Shown here piece by piece: positions 26,481 to 57,148 of a stretch of 64,000 bases of DNA. Below the pieces are notes generated by a model. It was not told where the DNA came from. It saw only the letters and a list, made by a program, of their open reading frames with translations, and made no database searches. Every line of letters begins with the position of its first letter. Within the stretch, counting starts at the first letter, position 1. The translations under genes were made by a program, and so were the position numbers. Origin of the DNA: Bugula neritina. Taxonomy: Eukaryota > Bryozoa > Gymnolaemata > Cheilostomatida > Bugulidae. The stretch covers positions 9,743,722 to 9,807,721 of the forward strand of contig OZ037766.1 in the NCBI GenBank assembly GCA_964035545.1, read 5' to 3'.

Positions 26481-29099
26481 TACCATTCATTTTATAATTT
26501 ACATTTTAAACCACAATACATTTCTTTCTAACACATTGATATGCTAATGATTTTGACATTCATCCAAGCATCAAAGCAACAGATTCACAGCAGTGCATGT
26601 ATTTTCTAGAAAAAATACATCTGATCTTTAGGGCCACCAGAAAACATTACTCATAGATCAACTATACTCAAACTCATAAGCCAGTTTCTGACTCTGCACT
26701 CTTTGAGCTAAGATCAGGAGAAACACATCAAAGTTACAGACAGCTAATCAAACCCTGGTCCATGCTGCTCACCAGCATCTATTTCATTACATAAGTATGA
26801 TCAATTTTTGTACCAACATATTATATTCCCTTTGTGCTGATAAACTTAATGAACAATTTACAAAACCCACTGCAGAAACTTGTAGTAGAATTTATTACAT
26901 TGCACTAATTAGTTGATTTTCATTATCATAATTGTTCCTCATAAGCTTCATAAATATAACACTTATATTAATGCAGTAAAACAATGTTTCATAATCTATC
27001 ATAAATATATATTATAAGAGTATAACCGTTTAATATCTATAAGGACACAGGAAACGTAAATAGTGTGTACTATTTTATTTAATAAGTAAAACAAATAAAA
27101 GTAGAATGCAATAAATGAAAAATTATTTTTATTAGATATTAAGCAAACAGAAATGGAGGACAGAAGAATAGATTACAAAGAAGAGACAAAATTGTGTCAA
27201 CAGTTATAACTGGTAAAGAATTATCTAAATTTTTGAAACACAAACACCAAGAAGTCATCTCGATCAATTTTGTGTTCATAAAATTATTTAAGCAGCTTTA
27301 TCTATATTAGTGAAAGTTGAATAATAATATTGCAAAACAATTTGGAGTGACTTATTAGCTTACATGACTGTGTGCACATCACTCTGTTACTATGCAGGTT
27401 AATAGTTTCTTTGATAATATTATAGAGAATTAGAAATTAAAAACTGCTGTGCAATACTTACACTATAAAATAATATACAGGCATTAAAACAAGCGGGGAA
27501 TAAGGACAGATTGTCCTTTGATTCACCCACAGGGATACAGTAATATGAAGATCGGATATAAGTTGTACTGCTGTGTCAAAAGTATAAATTAAGTTCAAAA
27601 TAAACGCAACATGGAAGTTTGAACTTTCAGCCATAAAATAGGCGTATAACCCTATACAAATATGCTACGTGATTATTCGTGTTACATCTTTAAGCTATAG
27701 TTGCTTTGACCACTTTGCACACCAAAGTTATGCTTAACTTATGCATCAAACCAACCATTATTTTAAAAAGCATAGCCTCTTTAAATATGAAGTTGAGAAA
27801 GATCAAGCATTATTAACTTCAATTGATGTTCACAAATGAAAGCTGGGATATTAACAAAACTCTCACATTTGGGCCATTAGCCTCTCACTATGTCAACTCC
27901 TTCTATAGATGCAGTTGAAATAGAAAATGGTAAACCATAGAATACAATTAGTATTGAATACACAAGAGTTAAAGCTGTGCTTTTGGCACTCTGCCTGGAC
28001 TACCTTTACAGTATTAATTTGTCCTTCACCGGAAGTTAACCTCAATGCTTCAAATGCACTGATTGCGAACATTGCTAAATAATTTCCTTCTAGTCAAATT
28101 AAACTCAGATTTGGCTAAGCAGGTTGAAAACGGAGAACATTTTCAAATATAATTACACATAAAAATGTTATCATTTTTATTATTAACTTTAATTTTTATG
28201 CGATGAACTAAACACCTTTTTCTAAATGTTTTTGTTTATTGCTAGCAATGTCTTTAACCAATAGGTTTTTGATGAATAATTTTTTTAGAGTCTCCCAAGT
28301 TGTTTAATTACATATTCATCATAGGCATATAATAATATAGGCATGAATGGTTATACCTGGCTAAGTGAGAAAAATGAGGAATGTATAGGTTTGCTTTGTT
28401 ATTATAATATATAGATTGTCTCTACTCTGTAATTGTTACCATCATGTTTGCCACATAAATAATACCTGCATACTAAAACAGAAGCTGCAGACATTTAAAG
28501 TTTTATTTTTTTATGTAGATGAGAGCTTTGCTTTGAATCATTCCTTGAAATGTATTTATAATTATTTTTCTCTCCTTGCAACATTTCATAGTATACGAAT
28601 ATAAAAATTTTTACTTTTGTGCACCGACTTCTAAATTGTTTAATATTATTATATACCTGTTTTGAACTTTTGCTTACATATAAATGTGTAGTGAGAAATA
28701 TATGTTGCCAAGTTTTAAACTATACCTGCAGCTGCAAGTACATAGCTAAATAAAGTAAAATCTAGCAACTGTACTAGTGTTATATGCCAAAAAAACTTTG
28801 CTTTTGAAAGTAACTTTGCATGCTTTGTCTGCCAAAATATTCAGCCTATCATTAAATATTATACTGGCAGAAAATAATGGGTGCGATGACCTGATTACAG
28901 CAATGCGAAGCTGTACAATTAATTGTAACATTAAAAAAAATAAAAAAAATCGAATTTTGAGTTACTTACTGATTATATAACTGACATTTTATATTATAAA
29001 CTTGTCAATAGGTAATTGATCATTTATACTGTGTTACACAAGCTAGTACCAATAATGATACTGAAAATACAGGCCTTTTTTGTAACTGTTAACTTCACT
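26481..29099. other. Non-coding region, likely 5' intron of copy A
   Basis: No gene is recognised. The segment is closely matched by 50626-53830 upstream of copy B apart from the MITE insertion there, so it belongs to the duplicated unit. If the candidate promoter near 29.2 kb is right, this is part of a 4.4 kb first intron. Confidence 0.45.
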
Positions 29100-29105
29100 A
29101 CTCAC

Positions 29106-29190
29106 TCTCAATACAAACTCTGCGTTATACTTTTTTTAAGTGATAAAGTGTACAGCTAGTAGCATATTGTAATGGCTAATAGAAGTGTAG
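29106..29190 (-). other. Candidate non-coding first exon of copy A
   Basis: On the minus strand this lies just downstream of the TATA-like site and ends at a good donor (GAGA|GTGAGT, bases 29100-29105), which is conserved upstream of copy B (53831-53836). It would splice to the acceptor at 24687. The start position is a guess from TATA spacing. No transcript supports it here. Confidence 0.35.
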
Positions 29191-29213
29191 TCATGGCGTT
29201 TGTTCTATAACCC

Positions 29214-29278
29214 GTTTATAATGCGGAGACAACGTGGCCAATATACGAGCCTCCAATCAAATGCCGAGAAGGCACGTG
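29214..29278 (-). promoter_or_regulatory. Candidate promoter of copy A: E-box, two inverted CCAAT boxes, TATA
   Basis: Read on the minus strand in gene order: CACGTG E-box (29273-29278), ATTGG (29253-29257), ATTGG (29238-29242), then ATTATAAAC (29214-29222). Known FASN promoters use inverted CCAAT boxes (NF-Y), E-box/SRE sites (USF, SREBP) and TATA. The set is conserved upstream of copy B. Order and strand fit the downstream synthase; function is inferred. Confidence 0.45.
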
Positions 29279-29668
29279 ACAAACACTGACCCGACCTGTC
29301 GGAACACAAGTATTAGAGCTTCTAGGCTAACTATGGAGAGACACACTTTTATCTGGCTATATCGTTATCACATATTCTGTGCCTTGATACCTAAATGTAA
29401 CTCTTTTCTTTTATATTCTATATTGTGTAAATATACGATTCTAAATCCCACGGCAAATCAAGTGTCGTAGCTTCTCGATAGCATAATTACCAAGATGCAG
29501 TAATTAAAGGCATATGTAACCCACCACAGTAATATAATCGCAAAGATTATAACAATATTTATAACTAAAAATTCAATTTAGAAACTCTGATAGAGAAACT
29601 AATTTAATGCAGAGGATGCACTGGTATAGATTATATTTACTAAATACTAGTAGGCTGGGAAATATTAT

Positions 29669-29674
29669 TTTATT
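29669..29674 (-). terminator. Candidate polyadenylation signal of copy B
   Basis: AATAAA on the minus strand, about 190 bases past the copy B stop, in the same conserved block as behind copies A and C. Confidence 0.55.
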
Positions 29675-29859
29675 TTTTGAACACAACAATAAATATAATA
29701 GTAAGTATATTTATGGATAGAGTCTTAGTAGGGCAGTAACAACATAAAACAGGAAGGAGAATACATAAAACATGAAGTCAGGACCTGCTAAAACCTCAAT
29801 ATAAAAGAAGACTGAGAAATAAATATAATTGTTCAAAAGCAAACTAAGCACAGATCAAT

Positions 29860-48803
<18,944 letters not shown>

Positions 48804-49930
48804 CTTCTCTACAACAGTTGGTGTAATATATTTGTTTTGCCTATAGAAAGGTTAGTAGGAAGGCTGAATAAAAATGGTGTTAATAAAGGTTTTATATCAA
48901 AGTTATCACTAGAAAGTGGTTGGTGTGTCATTTTAAACTTCGATAACCAATCAAATAATTTTAAACAGCAGCATATGTCAAAAGATATATGTCCGGGTGC
49001 CTAATAGTACTCATCAGGTGCTATTCAATAAAGAAATTAGCCAAATAAAACATAGGCACATAGTATACTAAAAAAGTGGGCTTTGGGAGCTGGTTATATT
49101 ACAATTACATAAAAGGAAGTAAGAAATTAGGTAAAAACCCCTTCATTCATTGATATTATAAACATATTGAAAGAAAATAAAATATTTTATAGTCTTAGAG
49201 GTGTCAATAGCTTTTGTTTTAGCCTTGTCCCTGCCACAGCAAAAGCTTAATTCTACATCTAAAACTAGTTCTTTTAAGTTTGTTTGAGATAGTCAACATA
49301 TATCTTATGTAGTTATAAATTGCAAGACATATAAATCTGTAGCAACTATTTTTTCCGAATAACATATAAAAGTTATAGAAGCAAAAGCTTAACATACGTG
49401 TTTTACAGCAGTCTACCAAAAAGATGAAGACTTTGTAAATATAATAATGTAGACCCAGCAAACAGCCTGATCCTATGTGTCTCATATAAATACAGAGTAG
49501 AGGCACAGTGAAGCCTCGTATAGACTATTAGTATAAGTGTGTTGAAGTTATCACCTTCCTAAACTTATATATAAGTACTTTTTTTGTAGATTTATGCACG
49601 TCAATATTGCAGTAGATATGGTGGTATAGGTTCAAGTAACATAATCTCAGCTAATAAATTACGATGAAACGAACTCAGCAATTATAATTCCAGTTTTGTC
49701 ATAATAGATAAAACTGAGGGTATCTAAGAGACTTCTATAGTTTCTCCTTTCTTTTAATGCCTCACTTCATCTGATGATATTTTTTCCTAAAATATAGATT
49801 AATCACGAATTACTTGCAATAAACTCACAATGACAGAAAAACATGGTGCGATTTTTTTTAGTCATTTTCATGTTATATAATGGTATTTGTATATATTATA
49901 CATTGTTTTAACCTGTTTTGCTTACTTCTT

Positions 49931-50250
49931 TAGATATTAGACTAACAAAATGGACCCTCAGCTAAAAATTCTGCTAGAGGTTTCTCATGGCGGTATATAG
50001 TGAATGCTGGAAAATATTTTTTATTTGCCAGTTAGTATCAGTATTATAACGTGTAGAAGCTGAAGTCGTCTCTTAACGTGAGGAGATGGAGGTTGAAAAA
50101 TCTTTTTTTCCACAAGCTATAGAGTCTAGTTGTTTGAAAAAGGTATTATGAGCAGTTTCTAGGTATTGGTTTATCATCACTTCATGACACATTGACTTAG
50201 TGTAACATAGAGTGATAGCAGTATTATTAGATATCTTGTAAGAATATATT
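49931..50250 (+). pseudogene. KS exon 3 relic upstream of copy B, opposite strand
   Basis: Same relic as upstream of copy A: TNKMDPQLKILLEVSHGGI then a stop, followed by decayed intron homology. It was duplicated with the whole unit, so it predates the A/B duplication. Confidence 0.8.
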
Positions 50251-50343
50251 ATTGTATTATGTTGTGAGCTATTGAATTTCTCTCTTTAACCGGCCTGAAG
50301 AATCAAGTGTAGGAGATGCAACCCATACCTTATAATTCAATCT

Positions 50344-50625
50344 TAGGTAAAAATGGCACAGGTAATAATGGCACAATTGGAAAAGCAGGTAAAAATGGCA
50401 CACTGATGTTAAATTTTCCCAAACCCCAAACTCAAACCCCGCATTCAAAACCCAAGCCACCATCCCCAAACCTATATCCCCAAATCCAAACTCTCAACCC
50501 CTAATATTGAAAATGTGCCATTTTTACCTACTTTGCCATTTGTACCATTATTACCTGTGCAATTATTACTTGTGTCATTTTTATCCGTACCATTTTTACC
50601 GTACCATTTGTACCGGTTTCAATTT
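50344..50625. repeat. Hairpin-forming low-complexity block (copy B unit)
   Basis: Counterpart of the block upstream of copy A: GGTAAAAATGGCACA words, a C/A-rich spacer, then the complementary CCATTTTTACC words. The right arm has one fewer unit than in the copy A flank. Confidence 0.75.
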
Positions 50626-52624
50626 TACCATTCATTTTATAATTTACATTTTAAACCACAATACATTTCTTTTTAACACATTGATATGTTAATGATTTTG
50701 ACATTCATCCAAGCATCAAAGCAACAGATTCACAGCAGTGCATGTATTTTCTAGAAAAAATACATCTGATCTGCAGGGCCACCAGAAAACATTACTCAAA
50801 GATCAAGTATACTCAAACTCATAAGCCAGCTTCTGACTCTGCACTTTTTGAGCTAAGATCAGGAGAAACACATCAAAGTTACAGACAGCTAATCAAACCC
50901 TGGTCCATGCTGCTCACCAGCATCTATTTTATTAGATAAGTATGAACAACTTTTGTGCCAACATATTATATTCCCTTTGTGCTGATAAACTTAATGAATA
51001 ATTTACAAAACTCACTGCAGAAACTTGCAGTAGAGTTTATTACATTGCACTAATTAGTCGATTTTCATTATCATAGTTTTTCCTCATAAGCTTCATAAAT
51101 ATAACACTTATATTAATGCAGTAAAACAATGTTGCATAATCTATCATAAATATGTATTATAAGAGTATAACCGTTTAATATCTATAAGGACACAGGAAAC
51201 GTAAATAGTGTGTACTACGAGTAGTTTATTTAATAAGTAAAAAAATTAAAAGTATAATGCAATAAATGAAAAATTGTTTCTATCAGATATTAAGCGAACA
51301 GAAATGGAAGACAGAAGAATAGATTACAAAGAAGAGACAAAATTGTGTCAACAGTTATAACTGGTAAAGAATTATCTAAATTTTTGAAACACAAACACTA
51401 ACAAGTCATCTCGATCAGTTTTGTTTTCATAAAATTATTTAAGCAGCTTTATCTATATTAGTGAAAGTTGAATAATAATATTACAAAACAATTTGGAGTG
51501 ACTCATTAGCTTACATGACTGTGTGCATATCACTCTGTTACTATGCAGGTTAATAGTTTCTTTGATAATTTTATAGAGAATTAGAAATTAAAATCTGCTG
51601 TGTAATACTTACACTATAAAATAATATACAGGCATTAAAACAAGTGGGAATAATGACAGATTGTCCTTTGATTCACCCACAGGGATACAGTAATATGGAG
51701 ATCGGATACAAGTTGTACTGCTGTGTCAAAAGTATAAATCAAGTCTAAACTAAGCGCAACATGAAAGTTTGAACTTTCAGCCATAAAATAGGCGTATAAC
51801 CCTATACAAATATGCTACATAGTGATTATTCGTGTTACATCTTTAAGCTATGGTTGCTTTGACCACTTTACACACCAAAGTTATGCTTAACTTATACTTC
51901 AAACCAACCATTATTTTAAAAAGCATGGCCTCTTGAAATATGAAGATGAGAAAGATCAAGCATTATTAACTTCAATTGATGTTCACAAATGAAAGCTGGG
52001 ATATTAACAAAACTCTCACATTTGGGTCATTAGCCTCTCACTGTCAACTCCTTCTATAGATGCAGTTGAAATAGAAAATGGTAAACCATAGAATACAATT
52101 AGTATTGAATACACAAGAGTTGAAGCTGTGCTTTTGGCACTCTGCCTGGACTACCTTTACAGTATTAATTTGTCCTTCACCGGAAGTTAACCTTAATGCT
52201 TCAAATGCACTGATTGCGAACATTGCTAAATAATTTCATTCTAGTCAAATTAAACTCAGATTTGGCTAAGCAGGTTGGAAAAGGAGAAAATCTTCAACTA
52301 CAATTATACATGAAAATGTCATCATTTTTATTATCAACTTTAATTTTTTGTGATGAACTAAACACCTTTTTCTAAATATTTTTGTTTAATACTTGCAATG
52401 TCTTTAACCAATAGGTTTTTGATGAATAATTTTTTTAGAATCTCCCAAGTTGTTTAATCACATATTCATCATAGGCATATAATAATATAGACATGCATGG
52501 TTACAGCTGGCTAAGTGAGAAAGATGAGGAATGTATAGGCTTGCTTTGTTATTATAATATATAAATTGTCTCTACTTTGTAATTGTTACCATCATGTTTG
52601 TTGCATAAATAATACCTGCATTAA

Positions 52625-53227
52625 GGCCTCATTCACATTGTGTCAGGGCTGAAGTTTTCTAAGTGCGCTATTAGGTATGATCTATGACACTTCATTGGCC
52701 AATTATATCCAATGAGTTGATGCAAAAGTTTTTCTATTCAATAGGAGCCCGTCGTAACTTGTTTGAATCAAGCATTGCTTGATCCTAGCATACCGCAGCG
52801 CCATATAGAAAGTTCAGACATTTGTAAGCCTAGGGCCACACGGTGCGTATTTTCGCATGCGAAAATTGAAACCACAAGTAGCAAAGGTGTCCACTGTGCG
52901 CGTTGAGAAAACCTTCGCACTTGTCGCTCTGCATTTTCAACGCAAGTGCGAATCGTCTCTGTCGTCATCACCTAATTGGCTGGTAGCTATTCAGCGAGCC
53001 CAATTTCTTTATTTAGTGCTATATTCCAGTAAATTGCGTTTTATTGAAAGCGAGTTCGATTTAAAAATGAAAGCTTTATTTATCACGCATCACTGACGCT
53101 ACAGTGGACACCTTCGCTACTCGCGATTTTAATTTTCGCATGCAAAAATACGCACAGTGTGGCCCTAGGCTAAGAATGGCTGATATTTGCTGTTACAGCA
53201 GACGGTACGGCAAGTGTGAATGAGGGG
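52625..53227. mobile_element. MITE with TAA target duplication (outer)
   Basis: The ends are GGCCTCATTCACA and TGTGAATGAGGGG, inverted repeats of about 12 bases, flanked by TAA at 52622-52624 and 53228-53230. The matching place in the copy A flank (TAA near 28474) is empty. The 3-base TWA target and termini fit PIF/Harbinger MITEs. It is interrupted by a second MITE. Confidence 0.8.
52828..53170. mobile_element. MITE nested in the outer MITE (inner)
   Basis: The termini GCCTAGGGCCACAC and GTGTGGCCCTAGGC are perfect inverted repeats, with further pairing inward (GTGCGTATTTTCGCATGC region). It is flanked by TAA at 52825-52827 and 53171-53173. It is again of PIF/Harbinger type, and the insertion is younger than the outer one. 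The 79-codon ORF in it is not a convincing gene. Confidence 0.85.
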
Positions 53228-53830
53228 TAAAATAGAAGCTGCGAACATTTAAAGTTTCATTTTTATATAAATGATAGCTTTGCTCTGAATCGTTCCTGGA
53301 ATCGTATTTATAATTATTTTTCTCTCCTTGTAAAATTTCATAGTACACGAGTATCAAAAATTTTTCTCTTGTGCACTGAATTCTAAATTGTTTAATATTA
53401 TTACATGTTTTGAACTTTAGCTTACATATAAATGTGTAGTGAGAAATAAATGTTGCCAAGTTTTAAACTATACCTGCAATCGCAAGTACATAGCTAAGGT
53501 AAAATCTAGCAACTGTACTAGTGTTATATGCCAATAAACTTTGCTTTTGAAAGTAACTTTGCATGCTTTGTCTGCCAGTATCTTCAACTCATAAATAAAT
53601 ACACTAGCAGACAATAAGAGCGAGATGCCTGCTTACAGCAATGCAAAGCTGTACAATTAATTGTATTATTCAAAAAGATCAAATTTCAAGTTTCTTTCCA
53701 GTGTGTAATTATGTAACTGACATTTTATATTATAAACTTGTCAATAATTGGTTATTTATATTGTGTTACACAAGCTAGTACCAATAATGATACTGAAAAT
53801 ACAGACATTTTTGTAACTGTTAACTTCACT

Positions 53831-53915
53831 ACTCACTCTTAATACAAACTCTGCGTTATACTTTTTCAAGTGATAAAGTGTACAGCTAGTAACATATTGT
53901 AATGGCTAATAGAAG
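53831..53915 (-). other. Candidate non-coding first exon of copy B
   Basis: Counterpart of the copy A candidate, with the conserved donor GTGAGT at 53831-53836. It would splice over about 5 kb to the acceptor at 48841. The 5' end is estimated from the TATA-like site. No transcript evidence is available. Confidence 0.3.
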
Positions 53916-53944
53916 TGTAGTCATGGCGTTTGTTCTATAACCTT

Positions 53945-54011
53945 GTTTATTATGCGGAGAGACAACGTGGCCAATATATGAGCCTCCAATCAAATGCCGA
54001 GAAGGCACGTG
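53945..54011 (-). promoter_or_regulatory. Candidate promoter of copy B
   Basis: CACGTG E-box at 54006-54011, inverted CCAAT boxes at 53986-53990 and 53971-53975, and a weaker TATA-like CATAATAAAC at 53945-53954 (copy A has ATTATAAAC). A hAT transposon begins 25 bases beyond the E-box on the distal side. Confidence 0.4.
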
Positions 54012-54327
54012 ACAAACATAGTAGAGCGTCTAGGCCAGTGATGCTCAACCTGCGGCCTTTTGACTTTTGGCGGCCTTTTGGGCTGGTAAATGTGGCCTTT
54101 TGGCCTCTTGTTGAAAATAAAAATTTTGTTCAGTTTCAATCCTTGTTGAATTTTGCTTTTTAATAAGGCAGTCAAGATTGCTATCAATCTGGAATTCCTA
54201 AGTTTACTATTATATGAAAAATCTGGATAAACGTGATGACAAGGGGAATCCCCATTTTTTCCTCATTATGCTTGATTGATAATTAGCTGACTATTAGCAT
54301 TAGTCAATTAGCAACCAAACTGTCAGC

Positions 54328-56388
54328 ATGAGCAAACGAGCGAGAACTGTAGAGCAGGAGAACAGGCAGTTCAATGATGCTTGGACAGAAGAATTCCTGA
54401 TGGTACCTCTGCCTGCAGGTGGGATGCTTTGCCTTGAATGCAACACCACAGTAAAAACTATGAAACGATCGAATGCCAAGTCTCACTATGAGATGAAACA
54501 TGGCCAAACTTATAATCGAATGAATCCAGAGTTTAGGAAAGAAAGAGTTGCCTCTTTGATAACTACTCGTCAGAGACAACAATCAATGATGAGAGGGCCG
54601 ACAGATGACAACAAGAAAGCACTGCTAGTTGGTTCAAAGATAACGCACCTCATAAACAAAAAAGGCAAGTTTTGTAAACTAAGTTTTAATTTTTGGATTT
54701 ATATGCATTTCATTACAGTATATTTCTCAGCAAATTCAATTCTAATTCATACCATGTGTAGTGTTGAGTTTACCCAGTGGTCCCTGTGGTGTAATGGTTA
54801 GCACACTGGCTTGCAAGCCAGAGGTCTCGAGTTTGATTCCTAGGGGAGGACAATTATTTTTCACCATGTATCTAAGTTTATACTTATAAGACTCATTCTC
54901 TATTTCCCAGGTAAACCGTTCATGGATGGTCAAATTATCAAGGAATGCATTGAAATTGCAGCTGACACTATGTGTGATAATGAGCAAGCTAAGCAGGTTT
55001 TTCAGAAAATCTCCCTGTCTCGACCCACAATAACACGTCGAACTGAGCAGTTGAGTGCAAATATCCAGGCTCAGTTGGCAGACAGGATGAAGGAATTTTT
55101 AGCTTACTCCATAGCACTTGATGAGTCAACTGATAAAGTGGACACAGCACAGCTGTCAATATTTATTAGAGGCGTAGACAAGAATCTCATTGTCACTGAG
55201 GATCTCTTAGCTTTACGAAGCATGAAGAGCACCACTACGGGTAAAGATGTTTACAATGAAGTCATGGCCACCATAGAGACTAAAAATTTGGCTCTCAACA
55301 AACTCAGTGCTATTGTAACAGATGGGGCACCATCTATGAATGGTGTGAGGAATGGCTTCACCACCTTGCTACTTAACAAAATAAGAGAGGAGAAAATCAA
55401 TCCTCTGCCTCTTGCATTCCATTGCATTATCCATCAGGAGAATCTTGCAGCTAAGACTCTCAGGATGGACAACGTTCTTCAGGTTGTGAAAGAAACTGTA
55501 AACTACATCAGATCAAGAGGTCTGAAACATCGACAATTTCGACAATTTCTTGATGAATTACAAGCAGAGTATGAAGATATTCCGTACTTTGCAGAGGTGC
55601 GATGGTTGTCAAAGGGAAAAATGATAGAAAGAGCATACAAGCTTCAAACAGAGATTCTTAACTTTTGTGAAAGTCATGGTAGAGAGCTACCTGAGTTCAG
55701 AGATTCAGAATTTTTGAATGACTTTGCATTCCTTGTTGACATACTCACTCATCTCAATGAACTAAATACAAAACTGCAAGGCAAGGACAAGCTAATATCT
55801 GATCTGTATCACTATGTGGGTGGATTTGACGGAATGTTGGAGCTTTGGATAGAGGAATTTGATAAATATTACGTTGACCGAGAGAGCTTTCCAACACTGG
55901 CAGGACGTCCTGGACTTGAAGAGAATTTTATAGTTATTAATCGTTATAAAACTATTTTATCAGAACTGAAAGGTGAGTTTGAGAATAGATTCATGGACTT
56001 CAAAAATATCAAGGACGATATCTCTGCTTTTTCAGCAATACTCCAAGTCAACGTACCTCGTCACTTGCAAATTGAGGTCATTCAACTGAAAAATGATCTG
56101 GTTTATGCTCCTCTCTTCGCACCCGACCAAGACTTGCTCAAAGCATACCAAAGCCTACCTCCAACCTACTACCCAAGGATCAGGAGTTTTGCTGCCAGAT
56201 TTCTCAGCATGTTTGCTAGCACATATCGATGTGAGCAGCTATTCTCTCGAATGGGGTATGCCAAAAGCAAATTTAGATCGAGGCTAACGGACTCCCATCT
56301 GGCTGATCTCCTTCACATATCGGCATCGGACATTGAGCCAGATTATCAAAACATATTAAGCTCTGTTCAGTGCCAGCCTTCTCATTAA
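54328..56388 (+). CDS. hAT transposase (BED finger, GTF2IRD2/Charlie-like), two exons
   Basis: Exon 1 is 54328-54664 and exon 2 is 54911-56388, together about 604 residues. The intron appears to be GC-AG type (AAAG|GCAAGT donor, TTTCCCAG acceptor), and joining keeps phase and gives HLINKKGKPFMDGQ. The N-terminus has a BED-like zinc finger (CLEC..HYEMKH). The RNase H-like core has Asp in ALDESTD and VTDGAPSMNG, with CIIHQENL and EVRWLSKG. The C-terminal hAT dimerisation region has EQLFSRMGYAKSKFRSRL. No stop or frameshift was found. It cuts and pastes its own element. Intact ORF, TIRs and TSD suggest recent, possibly current, mobility. Confidence 0.93.
54779..54852 (+). other. tRNA-like sequence (pseudo-tRNA or SINE head) in the hAT intron
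   Basis: It contains an A-box-like TGGTGTAATGG and a B-box-like GAGTTTGATTCC at normal tRNA spacing, and a CTGGC/GCCAG anticodon-type stem. The loop (TTGCAA) has six bases instead of seven, and the acceptor and T stems pair poorly, so it is not a working tRNA. It resembles Gln/Cys/Ala-type tRNAs only loosely. Confidence 0.6.
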
Positions 56389-56956
56389 TGTACAAAAATA
56401 TGCTTACTGTCCTGAACAAATCAGGTTATTTTCCTGGATTTATTTTTCATAACAAATAAATGCATCTCAAATGCGAAAATAGTCTCTCATTAATAATATG
56501 TGGGGGGGGGGGTTTGAAAGTGGAATTGACACTAAACTTTCTAGCGGCCTTTTTGATGGCTGAAATTTTTTTTACGGCCTTTTCCTAAAAAAGGTTGAGC
56601 ACCCATGGTCTAGGCTAACTATAGAGAGACACACGTTTATCTGGCTATATCGTTATCACATACTCTGTACCTTGAAACCTAAATGTAACTTTTTTCTTTT
56701 ATATTCTATATTGTGTAAATATACGATTCTAAATCCCACGGCAAATCAAGTGTCGTAGCTTCTCGATAGCATAATTACCAAGACGCAGTAATTGAAGGCA
56801 TATGAAACCCACCACAGTAATATAATCGCAAAGATTATAACAATATTTATAACTAAAAATTCAATTTAGAAACTCTGATAGAGAAACTAATTTAATGCAG
56901 AGGATGCACTGGTATAGATTATATTTACTAAATACTAGTAGGCTGGGAAATATTAT

Positions 56957-56962
56957 TTTATT
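56957..56962 (-). terminator. Candidate polyadenylation signal of copy C
   Basis: AATAAA on the minus strand, about 190 bases past the copy C stop; same conserved block as behind copies A and B. Confidence 0.55.
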
Positions 56963-57148
56963 TTTTTGAACAAAACAATAAATATAATAGTAAGTATATT
57001 TATGGATAGAGTCTTAGTAGGGCAGTAACAACATAAAACAGGAAGGAGAATACATAAAACATGAAGTCAGGACCTGCTAAAACCTCAATATAAAAGAAGA
57101 CTGAGAAATAAATATAATTGTTCAAAAGCAAACTAAGCGCAGATCAAT

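Larger units (their letters stand above)
54036..56607 (+). mobile_element. Complete hAT transposon with 8-bp target duplication
   Basis: The target GTCTAGGC is present at 54028-54035 and again at 56608-56615. The element begins CAGTGATGCTCAACC and ends as the near complement of that (12 of 15 positions match). Subterminal GCGGCCTTTT / ACGGCCTTTT motifs occur at both ends. The unit upstream of copy A (about 29311-29325) shows the uninterrupted target TTCTAGGCTAACTATGG. Length 2572 bases. TIR, TSD length and transposase all agree with the hAT superfamily. Confidence 0.96.

Noticed and set aside
29234-29470. 78-codon plus-strand ORF near the candidate promoter
   Set aside because: No domain or coding bias; it overlaps the conserved E-box/CCAAT block, and the matching region upstream of copy B is broken by the hAT insertion.
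52857-53096. 79-codon ORF in the nested MITE
   Set aside because: Lies wholly within a short non-autonomous element, has no recognisable domain, and the MITE ends and TSDs explain the sequence.
54779-54852. Functional tRNA gene
   Set aside because: The anticodon loop is one base short and the acceptor and T stems do not pair well, so only a tRNA-derived sequence is supported.
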